A stretch of DNA of 8,529 nt from Pseudomonadota bacterium (GTDB lineage: Bacteria; Myxococcota; Polyangia; Polyangiales; Polyangiaceae), in contig JAEZYO010001069.1 in the NCBI GenBank assembly GCA_023419055.1, positions 1-8,529 on the forward strand, written 5' to 3'. Positions 1-6,264 of the stretch are shown here, piece after piece. The translations under genes and the position numbers were made by a program. Positions within the stretch are counted from its first letter, which is position 1. Each line of letters begins with the position of its first letter. Under the pieces are notes generated by a model that was not told where the DNA came from, made no database searches, and worked only from the letters and a program-made list of their open reading frames with translations.

Positions 1-2013
1 GCTGCCGACGCCGCGGATGGCCGGCGGCTGGAACGGGAGGACGCGCGCGGCGCCGATCTGCGAGAAGGGCTTGCGGAGCCGCTCGACCACGGCGGCCACG
101 CTGTGCTCCTTGCCGGGCCGCTCCTCCCACGGCTTCATCATGGCGAAGACCTGGCCGATGTTCGGGCCGTTGCCTTGCTGAGAGAAGCCGCCGATCGCGA
201 ACATGCCGCGGATCTCGGGCTGCTGCTTCATCACGTTCTCGACCTGGACCATCACCTTCTCGGTCTCGACGAGCGACATGCCCTCGGGCCCCTGAATGGT
301 CGCGATCAGGTAGCCCTGATCTTCGTCGGGGATGAAGCCGGTCGGCACCGATTTGAAGAGCAGCACGGTGCCGCCGAGGCACGCGATGAAGGCGAGGAGC
401 ACGGTGACGGGGCGCTTCAGCAGGCGGCTCAAGACGGCGCCGTAGCGGTCGCGCAGCCAGTCGAGGACCTGATCGACCTTGCGGAAGAAGATCCACTTCT
501 CGCCGTGGCTCTCTCGCAAGAGGAGCGCGCTCAGCGCGGGGGTGAGCGTCAGCGCGCAGAAGGTGGAGAGCGCCACGGACGCGGCGATGGTGAGCGCGAA
601 CTGCCGGTAAATGGCGCCTGTCGTACCCGGGAAGAACGCGACCGGCACGAACACCGCCACGAGCACGATCGAGATCGCGATCACGGGGCTCGCCACCTCG
701 CGCATGCTGGCCCGCGCCGCCTGCCAGGGCGACAGCTTGCGCTGATGCATCAGGCGCTCGATGTTCTCGATCACGACGATCGCGTCGTCGACCACGAGCC
801 CAGTGGCGAGCGTCAGACCGAAGAGCGTGAGGGTGTTGATCGAGAATCCGAACAGCTTGACGAACGCGAACGTGCCGAGGAGCGAGACCGGCAGCGTGAG
901 CGCGGTGATGAGCACGCTGCGCCACCCGTGCAAGAACACGAAAATGACGAGAATGACGAGCGCGATGGCCTCGGCCAGCGTGCGGACGACCTCGTGGATC
1001 GAGGCGCGCACGGCGAGTGTCGTGTCCGTCGCGGGCTGGTACTCGAGCCCGGGCGGAAACTGCTTCGAGAGCCGATCCATCTCCGCGAGCACCGCGTCAC
1101 GAACGTCGAGCGCGTTTGCCGTCGGCAGCTGGAAGATGCCGAGCCCGACCGCCGTGCGACCGCCGAAGCGCAAGAGCTGCCCGTAGTTCTCGGCGCCGAG
1201 CTCGGCGCGCGCGACGTCTTTGAGGCGCACGATTTGCCCGTCGGCGCTGCGCTGGACGACGATGTTCGCGAACTCCTCGGGCTCGACGAGGCGGCCGCGA
1301 GCCCGCACGGCGATCTGGTAGCTCTGATCCGACGGGACCGGCGGCTGTCCGACCTGGCCGGCCGCGACCTGCAGGTTCTGCTCCTGGAGCGCGCGCGTCA
1401 CGTCCTGCGCCGTGAGCTTGCGGCGCGCGAGCTCGGTCGGGTCGAGCCAGACTCGCATCGAGAACTTGCGCTCGCCGAAGATCCTGACCTCGCCGACGCC
1501 CTTGATGCGCTTGAGCGGATCTTTCAGGTTCACGTCGGCGTAGTTCGACAAGAACTTCGCGTCGTAGCGCTCGTCGGGGCTGAACAAGCCCATGCTCATG
1601 AGGAGCTGGCTCGACGCCTTGTTCACGACGATGCCGGTCTGGTTGACCTGGGCCGGGAGGCGGGACGCCGCGCGGCTCACGCGGTTCTGCACGTCGACGG
1701 CGGCGACCTCGATGTCGCGCGAGGCCTCGAACGTGATCGTGATGGTCGAGGTGCCGTCGTTGCCGCTCGACGAGGTCATGTAACGCATGCCCTCGACGCC
1801 GTTGAGCTCCTGCTCGAGCGGGATCGTGACCGCGCTCTCGACGATGTCGGAGCTCGCGCCCACGTAGTTGCTCGTGACGGTGACCTGCGGCGGCGCAAGA
1901 TCGGGGTACTGCGCGATCGGCAGCGACGGGATCGCGAGCAAGCCGACCAGGGTGAGAATGATCGAGCAGACGGCCGAGAAGATGGGCCGGCCGATGAAGA
2001 AGTCGATGAACAT
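1..2013 (-). CDS. RND efflux transporter permease, HAE1 (AcrB/MexB-like), C-terminus off window
   Basis: Inner-membrane pump subunit that uses proton influx to expel hydrophobic compounds through a periplasmic adaptor and an outer-membrane channel. The translated minus strand begins MFIDFFIGRPIF and follows AcrB closely: TM1 at about 5-30, the QYP segment after it, the porter domain, then TM2-TM6. The proton-relay pair sits in GLVVDDAIVVIEN (D409, D410, equivalent to AcrB D407/D408). GAIYRQF is present, and KPWEE lies in the second porter half. 671 codons are visible with no stop; AcrB has about 1050 residues, so roughly a third is missing, including the relay lysine of TM10. The ATG at 2011-2013 follows a GGAGG site by 4 nt and lies 14 nt after the adaptor stop, so the two are surely one transcript. 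Substrates cannot be read from the sequence. Family assignment is very secure; the exact substrate class is unknown. Confidence 0.97.
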   Translation of the reverse strand, partial: MFIDFFIGRPIFSAVCSIILTLVGLLAIPSLPIAQYPDLAPPQVTVTSNYVGASSDIVESAVTIPLEQELNGVEGMRYMTSSSGNDGTSTITITFEASRDIEVAAVDVQNRVSRAASRLPAQVNQTGIVVNKASSQLLMSMGLFSPDERYDAKFLSNYADVNLKDPLKRIKGVGEVRIFGERKFSMRVWLDPTELARRKLTAQDVTRALQEQNLQVAAGQVGQPPVPSDQSYQIAVRARGRLVEPEEFANIVVQRSADGQIVRLKDVARAELGAENYGQLLRFGGRTAVGLGIFQLPTANALDVRDAVLAEMDRLSKQFPPGLEYQPATDTTLAVRASIHEVVRTLAEAIALVILVIFVFLHGWRSVLITALTLPVSLLGTFAFVKLFGFSINTLTLFGLTLATGLVVDDAIVVIENIERLMHQRKLSPWQAARASMREVASPVIAISIVLVAVFVPVAFFPGTTGAIYRQFALTIAASVALSTFCALTLTPALSALLLRESHGEKWIFFRKVDQVLDWLRDRYGAVLSRLLKRPVTVLLAFIACLGGTVLLFKSVPTGFIPDEDQGYLIATIQGPEGMSLVETEKVMVQVENVMKQQPEIRGMFAIGGFSQQGNGPNIGQVFAMMKPWEERPGKEHSVAAVVERLRKPFSQIGAARVLPFQPPAIRGVGS

Positions 2014-2017
2014 CGAG

Positions 2018-2022
2018 CCTCC
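2018..2022 (-). promoter_or_regulatory. Ribosome-binding site of the RND permease
   Basis: On the minus strand GGAGG lies 4 nt before the permease ATG, inside the 14-nt gap after the adaptor stop codon. It fixes the permease start and supports coupled translation of the pump pair. Confidence 0.75.
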
Positions 2023-2027
2023 GCGAG

Positions 2028-3224
2028 CTAGGGGGCTTTCGCCGTCGGCGCGATGGAGCCGGTCGGTGCGGCGCTGGGTGCCGCGGGCGCGGCCGTCGCA
2101 GCGCTCGGCGCGGTCGTGGACACTGGCTTCGGCTTCACGGGCGTACCGTCGCGCAGCGCTTGGAGCGAAGAGACGGCGATCTGGTCGCCCGAGTCGAGAC
2201 CCTTTTCGACGACGTAGCTCTGCTCTCCGAGCACGCCGAGCGTGATGGGGTGACGCGATACGACGGGGCCACCGCCCTTGTCCTCCACCACGAAGACGAA
2301 GGGCTGGCCGCTCTGACGTACGACCGAGAGCACCGGCACCTGAAGAGCCTGACTCTTTCCGTACACGATTCGAACGCGCACGAGCTCGCTCGGCCGGAGG
2401 CCGACGCTGTTCGAAAAAGTCGCTCGCACGTCGACGAGCTGAGTGCGAGGGTCTGCCTCCGGCGCGACGAAGTAGAGGCTGCTCTCGAGCAGCACCTTGC
2501 CGGCCTGGTTCAGGATCTCGACGGGTGTACCGACTTTGACGCTGCGCGCGCGCTCGGGCGGGATCGTCATGCTCACCTCGAGCAGCTCGCCCTCGGTGAT
2601 GCTGGTGAGCGGCGTGGAGGCGGTGACGTAGTCGCCGAGCCTCACGAGCACGTCGCCTACGGTGCCCGGAAACGGGGCGCGCACCGCGTGGAACTGCAGG
2701 TTCACGCGCGACTCCGCGACCTGCGCGGCGGCCGCCTTGCTAGCCGCTTCCGCCGCCTTGGCTTCGGCTTCCGCGCGATCGAGCTCCTGCCCGGTCACGA
2801 GCCCTTCCTTGTGGAGCGCCTGCGTGCGCTGAAACGTCTTCGCGGCGAGCTCTTCGCTCGAGGCTGCGGCCTTCTGGCGCGCTTCTGCGCTCTGCAGCGC
2901 GGCCGTCTCCTGTCGGGCGTCGAGCTCGACCATCACGTCCCCGACCTTCACCTGCTGGCCGGGGCGGACCAGGATCTTTCTCACGTAGCCCGTGACTTGC
3001 GGCAGCAGGTTCACGCTCTTTCGTGAAACGATCGTCCCGAGGTACTCGCCGGTATCCCGAACTTCGCTCGGAGTGATCGTGAGCACCTCGACTTCGCGCG
3101 CCGGGGGCGCGGCGGGCTTGCTTTCGGCCTGGGCGCTACAGCCGCTCACCACTCCGGAGATTGAGAGGAGAGCGAGCAGCCACCACGGCTTCCCGGCCTG
3201 GTACACCTGTCGCCACGGAGACAT
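2028..3224 (-). CDS. RND efflux periplasmic adaptor (membrane fusion protein), lipoprotein
   Basis: AcrA/MexA-type adaptor of 398 residues linking the permease to an outer-membrane channel. The N-terminus has a basic region, a hydrophobic stretch (about 14-27) and a lipobox VSGC with Cys29, so it should be cut by signal peptidase II and lipid-anchored. The first lipoyl half is about 66-101 (LPQVTGYVRKILVRPGQ). An Ala/Glu/Lys-rich alpha-hairpin covers about 103-175, and the second lipoyl half (RAPFPGTVGDVLVRLGDYV) about 182-208. A beta-barrel domain follows at about 212-290 and the membrane-proximal domain at about 292-365. The last 30 residues are a Pro/Ala/Thr-rich tail. The ATG at 3222-3224 is chosen because it gives a complete lipoprotein signal; only a weak GAG precedes it. 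The gene lies 149 nt after the small upstream gene and 14 nt before the permease. Length is normal for the family. Confidence 0.96.
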   Translation of the reverse strand: MSPWRQVYQAGKPWWLLALLSISGVVSGCSAQAESKPAAPPAREVEVLTITPSEVRDTGEYLGTIVSRKSVNLLPQVTGYVRKILVRPGQQVKVGDVMVELDARQETAALQSAEARQKAAASSEELAAKTFQRTQALHKEGLVTGQELDRAEAEAKAAEAASKAAAAQVAESRVNLQFHAVRAPFPGTVGDVLVRLGDYVTASTPLTSITEGELLEVSMTIPPERARSVKVGTPVEILNQAGKVLLESSLYFVAPEADPRTQLVDVRATFSNSVGLRPSELVRVRIVYGKSQALQVPVLSVVRQSGQPFVFVVEDKGGGPVVSRHPITLGVLGEQSYVVEKGLDSGDQIAVSSLQALRDGTPVKPKPVSTTAPSAATAAPAAPSAAPTGSIAPTAKAP

Positions 3225-3373
3225 GCTGGCGTCTCGTAGAGCCCGAGCAGCCCTCCGGCAAGCCCGACCTCATGCGTTGGCAGCCGAATGCCGTTCCCGC
3301 AGCCTCGTTGCGCCGATCCCGCACCCTCCGCACCGCGGGTCCGCCGGTCGAAATCAGCTTGGTCGCCGCCGGT
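3225..3373. other. 149-nt intergenic spacer before the efflux pair
   Basis: This is the largest gap between genes in the window. It is G+C-rich, with no stem-loop plus T-run terminator and no convincing -35/-10 pair by eye on the minus strand. It could hold a promoter for the pump genes, which would explain the wider spacing, but nothing in the sequence proves it. Confidence 0.5.
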
Positions 3374-3769
3374 TCAGCCCGGGCATGTCTGGTCGCCCTC
3401 TTCGCGAGCGAGCATCTCTTCGACCTCGTTCGCCAGCGCCCGGAGCTCCCACTCTTGGGGAGTACCGCGAACCCGTTCGAGGTGACGCAGCGCGGACTCG
3501 TAGGCGTCGCGAGCTTCGCCCGCTGCCGCTGCGCGCGTCGAGGACGAGGTGCCGGCGAGCACGTGTGACAGCAAGCGGGCGGCGTGGCAGAGCTCTGCCC
3601 CCGCGATTTCCGCGTCGACTCGGGCGACTCGGGCCGCCGTGCTCGGAGCCGAGGCGTGCCCGCGCTCGAACCAGCCACTCGGCGGGCTGCCTGCTTCGCG
3701 TGACTCTTCGTGCGCGCGCCTGCCCTCTACTTTGCGTCGCGCCATCCCCTCTTGATCGTCGCCGGACAT
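3374..3769 (-). CDS. Small helical protein of unknown function (131 aa)
   Basis: I do not recognise this family. The protein begins MSGDDQEGMARRK. It has a charged, probably disordered first 45 residues, then a run of predicted amphipathic helices: about 46-72 (AGAELCHAARLLSHVLAG), about 80-101 (GEARDAYESALRHLERV) and about 104-124 (ALANEVEEMLAREE). The pattern of Ala and Leu suggests a helical hairpin or a single TPR-like unit. No signal peptide or membrane segment is seen, so it is probably cytoplasmic. The ATG at 3767-3769 is preferred over an upstream in-frame ATG at 3895, because a GAGGGAG ribosome-binding site ends 3 nt before it and the longer form would run into the CBS gene. It lies 43 nt after the CBS gene stop in the same orientation, so probably in that operon. 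It could be a partner or anti-regulator of the kinase or CBS protein; that is only a guess. Confidence 0.65.
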   Translation of the reverse strand: MSGDDQEGMARRKVEGRRAHEESREAGSPPSGWFERGHASAPSTAARVARVDAEIAGAELCHAARLLSHVLAGTSSSTRAAAAGEARDAYESALRHLERVRGTPQEWELRALANEVEEMLAREEGDQTCPG

Positions 3770-3772
3770 CTG

Positions 3773-3779
3773 CTCCCTC
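3773..3779 (-). promoter_or_regulatory. Ribosome-binding site deciding the start of the 131-aa protein
   Basis: GAGGGAG on the minus strand, 3 nt before the ATG at 3769. This is the main reason for preferring the short form over the start at 3895 inside the CBS gene. Confidence 0.6.
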
Positions 3780-3812
3780 GTCTCTGTTCCTTCGCGGTTT
3801 GGGTTTCGTCGC

Positions 3813-4349
3813 TCAACGATTCGACTCGCCGCGCCGGCGCGTGCCGGAGCCTTCCCGACCCGCCGCGACGCACTCGCAGCAGAGCGCTGGCTCACCGACC
3901 TCGACGACCACGAGATGGTCCGCGGTGAGGCAGGTCATGCAGCGGTCGACCCCGCGGGTTCCGCGGAGGACGCGCGCGGCGATCAGATCGGCGCGCGTGA
4001 GGATCCCGGTCAAGCGGCGCTGCTCGTCGGTCACGAGCATGCAGCCGGAGATCGAGGCGCGCATGATGCGGAGCGGAAGAGACACGGGATCGTTCTCTTC
4101 CAGCGTGAAGAGCGGAGAGCGCGCGAGCTGCCGCACCGTCTCCTCGGGAGGCATGCGCTTGAGCTCGCAGATCGCGACCAGGCCGAGGAACTCGTGCTCT
4201 TGCACGACCACCAGGTGATGCCCGAGCTCGGGCTTGTCGAGCGCTTCCGCGACGGTGTCGTCGGCGCAGATCACCGTCGGCCGGCGACACATCACGTCGC
4301 GCACTCGAAGCGTGGTCCCCTGGAAGGGGGCGACGATCTGGCTTCTCAC
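3813..4349 (-). CDS. Tandem CBS-domain protein with C-terminal Cys4 (zinc-knuckle-like) motif
   Basis: A 178-residue cytoplasmic protein. CBS domain 1 spans about 16-66 (VRDVMCRRPTVICADDTVAEA) and CBS domain 2 about 76-128. Paired CBS domains form a Bateman module that usually binds adenosine nucleotides. The second domain keeps the ribose-phosphate motif (GILTRAD, T118 and D121), whereas the first has A59 and E62 at those places, so perhaps only one site is intact. After the pair comes C137-x2-C140, a 16-residue spacer, then C157-x2-C160 with an extra C158: the layout of a zinc ribbon or rubredoxin-like knuckle. The tail is basic (RRRGESNR). The start is GTG at 4347-4349, overlapping the kinase stop as GTGA, with GGAG 8 nt upstream. 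No enzyme domain is attached, so it is probably a regulatory sensor. Its coupling to the kinase suggests it is a substrate or partner (inference). Confidence 0.9.
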   Translation of the reverse strand: MRSQIVAPFQGTTLRVRDVMCRRPTVICADDTVAEALDKPELGHHLVVVQEHEFLGLVAICELKRMPPEETVRQLARSPLFTLEENDPVSLPLRIMRASISGCMLVTDEQRRLTGILTRADLIAARVLRGTRGVDRCMTCLTADHLVVVEVGEPALCCECVAAGREGSGTRRRGESNR

Positions 4350-4361
4350 TGCGCATTCTCC
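4346..4361 (-). promoter_or_regulatory. GTGA stop/start overlap with ribosome-binding site (kinase to CBS gene)
   Basis: The kinase stop TGA (4348-4346) shares bases with the GTG start of the CBS gene (4349-4347). A GGAG at 4361-4358 sits 8 nt before the GTG. This arrangement implies translational coupling and near-equal output of the two proteins. Confidence 0.8.
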
Positions 4362-6250
4362 GGTGCTTTGGCCGGGGTCATGGGCGCCGTGACGAGCGCC
4401 ATGCCTCCGGGTTGGACGTCTACGGGGACGACGCGAGGGCTGCCCTGGTCGGGGCGCAACGTCAGCTCCGTAGACCCGACCGGGAGGGTCAGGCGCACCG
4501 GTGTGCGGCCGAGCTCACGTCCGCCGACCAGCACGGTTGCCGTGCCGCCGGGCGTCGTCACCAGCACCTGTCCTGTCGCGGCCAGCGCGGTCTTCGCAGG
4601 GGGCTCCGCCGCCTTGGCGTTCGGAACGTCTTTGAGGCGCGACGCGCCGCGCGCTACGGGTTGCGGCTTCGGATTCGTTTTTTGAACCGGTGGAAGCGCG
4701 GGGGCGGCCTCCTCCGCCGTGGCTTCGATGAGCTCGGCGGCTTGCTCGGGTACGAGCGCGGCGGCAGCGGCGGGTGCGACCTCGGAAGTCGAGGAAGGGA
4801 CTTCCCCACTCGTGGGGGCGCCGCCGGAGGCGCTGTCCGGCGTCATCGCTGCCGTGGCCGCGACCCAAGTGACCCCGGTCAATAGCGCGAGCCCTGCACC
4901 CACGCCGAGCACCCCGAGCAGGCGCCGAGCCGTCACGCTGCGGGGTCGAGGAACGTCGAGCGACGGGACGCCGAGCGAGAGCCGCGTGGGCGGTGCCTCG
5001 ACGAGCACCGGATCGCGGGGCACGCCTACCGGGTAGTGCGAGCGCTGAGTCTTCTCGTACGGGAGCACCGGATCGCCGATCAACTCGACGGGGCCCGTGT
5101 AGTGGGTCGGGAGCTTCCCCGAGTCGGGTGCGTTGAGCGCGTCGGCGCGCGCGAGCTGCTTCGCCACCTCGACCAGGACGTCGAAGCGGGCTGCCCCCTG
5201 CGGGAAGAGATCACCGAGCCAGTCGGCGAGATCCATGTTCGGGACGAAGTCGCCCATCCGATTCAGGTAGCGCTCGAGGTCGCGGGAGAAGTCGCGGGCG
5301 GTCGCGTAGCGCGCCTCGGTGTCGCGCTGCAACGCGCGGAGCACGATGCGGTCGAGCTCGGCGTCGACGTTCGGGTTGAGCGACGAAGGCGGCGGCACCA
5401 CGCGGTTGCCGACGGCGATCACGGTTTCGGCCTCGCTCTCGCAGCGGAACAGGCGGCGGCCGGTGAGAAACTCCCACAGCACCACGCCGAGCGACCAGAT
5501 GTCGACGCGCTGGTCGATGTCCTTCCGGTCGAGCTGCTCCGGCGCCATGTACGAGAGCTTGCCCTTGAGCTCGCTGTTCCCGCTCACGTGCAGCCTCGAG
5601 CGGGCGCGCGCGATGCCGAAGTCGCTCACGCGAACGCTGCCGTCGTAGAGGACGAACAAGTTCTGCGGTGTCACGTCGCGGTGCACGATGTCGAAGCGCT
5701 CGCCGGTCTCGCTCTTCGCGGTGTGCGCGGCGTGGAGGCCCTCGGCGAGATCGGCGATGATGCGCGCCGCGAAGCGCGGGAGCCGCGGATCCCCCATCGA
5801 CTCGCTGCGCTTCGCCAGGGCGCCGATCACGTGCGACAGCGTTTCGCCGCGCAAAAACTCCATGGCGATGTAGTAGCTGCCCTCCTCGTCGCTCCCGAAG
5901 TCGAACACGCCGCACACGCACGGGTGGCTCAGCCGCGCGGTGATGCGGGCCTCGTCGATGAACATGTCCGAGAAGTTCTTGTCCCGCGCGAGGTGCGGGT
6001 GAATGCGCTTGATGGCGCAGCACTTCTCGAAGCCCTGTCCGCCGTGACGGATCGCGAGGTACACCGTCGCCATACCGCCCGACGCCACCTCCGAGACGAG
6101 CTGATAGACGCCGGCGAAGGCCTGCATTCCGAGCACCGGGTCGGAGCCCGCCCGCGGCAGCGGATGGCTCTTCTGGCCGAAGCCGCGCATGGTGTGCCGA
6201 GTCGAGAAGTGGCTGACACGCGCCACGCTGGGTTTGAGCGACATCGTCAT
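4346..6250 (-). CDS. Transmembrane Ser/Thr protein kinase with C-terminal PEGA domain
   Basis: A 634-residue Hanks-type kinase with a cytoplasmic catalytic domain at about 48-330. The glycine loop is VASGGMATVY (55-64), the ATP lysine K81 in AIKRIHPHL, and the helix-C glutamate E100. The catalytic loop is HRDVTPQN (D192, N197), the metal loop DFG (D210-G212), and the anchoring motif APE (236-238). All key residues are present, so it should be active, and the HRD arginine suggests activation-loop control. A linker (about 331-442) leads to one TM helix at about 443-468. A Pro/Ala-rich extracytoplasmic stalk and a PEGA domain (about 559-615, including GGRELGRTPVRLTLPVG) follow. A 41-residue basic N-terminal extension has no clear function. 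The first ATG (6248-6250) is chosen over the one two codons later because AAGGA lies 9 nt upstream. It overlaps the OmpA gene by ATGA. It probably senses the envelope; ligand and targets are unknown. Confidence 0.96.
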   Translation of the reverse strand: MTMSLKPSVARVSHFSTRHTMRGFGQKSHPLPRAGSDPVLGMQAFAGVYQLVSEVASGGMATVYLAIRHGGQGFEKCCAIKRIHPHLARDKNFSDMFIDEARITARLSHPCVCGVFDFGSDEEGSYYIAMEFLRGETLSHVIGALAKRSESMGDPRLPRFAARIIADLAEGLHAAHTAKSETGERFDIVHRDVTPQNLFVLYDGSVRVSDFGIARARSRLHVSGNSELKGKLSYMAPEQLDRKDIDQRVDIWSLGVVLWEFLTGRRLFRCESEAETVIAVGNRVVPPPSSLNPNVDAELDRIVLRALQRDTEARYATARDFSRDLERYLNRMGDFVPNMDLADWLGDLFPQGAARFDVLVEVAKQLARADALNAPDSGKLPTHYTGPVELIGDPVLPYEKTQRSHYPVGVPRDPVLVEAPPTRLSLGVPSLDVPRPRSVTARRLLGVLGVGAGLALLTGVTWVAATAAMTPDSASGGAPTSGEVPSSTSEVAPAAAAALVPEQAAELIEATAEEAAPALPPVQKTNPKPQPVARGASRLKDVPNAKAAEPPAKTALAATGQVLVTTPGGTATVLVGGRELGRTPVRLTLPVGSTELTLRPDQGSPRVVPVDVQPGGMALVTAPMTPAKAPENAQ

Positions 6251-6264
6251 GGGGCAGCGTCCTT
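6247..6264 (-). promoter_or_regulatory. ATGA stop/start overlap with ribosome-binding site (OmpA gene to kinase)
   Basis: The OmpA-gene stop TGA (6249-6247) overlaps the kinase ATG (6250-6248). AAGGA at 6264-6260 lies 9 nt before the ATG. This indicates translational coupling of the surface protein and the kinase. Confidence 0.8.

Noticed and set aside
103..2031. Long plus-strand open frame (642 codons) opposite the RND permease
   Set aside because: Its product is a run of Arg, Asp, Glu, His and Ala typical of the antisense of a G+C-rich gene, and the minus strand gives a clear AcrB-like protein over the same bases.
3295..3330. CCCGC...GCGGG inverted repeat in the 149-nt gap as a terminator
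   Set aside because: The stem is only 5 bp with a 12-nt loop and no T-run follows; short pairings like this are expected by chance in G+C-rich DNA.
3136..3678. Minus-strand frame of 180 codons across the gap before the adaptor
   Set aside because: It overlaps both the adaptor start and the 131-aa gene in another frame, and its Arg/Ser/Pro-rich product has no recognisable feature.
2160..4685. Several plus-strand frames (2160-3026, 2992-4218, 3915-4685)
   Set aside because: They lie opposite well-supported minus-strand genes, are Arg/Ala/Glu-rich, and show no domain.
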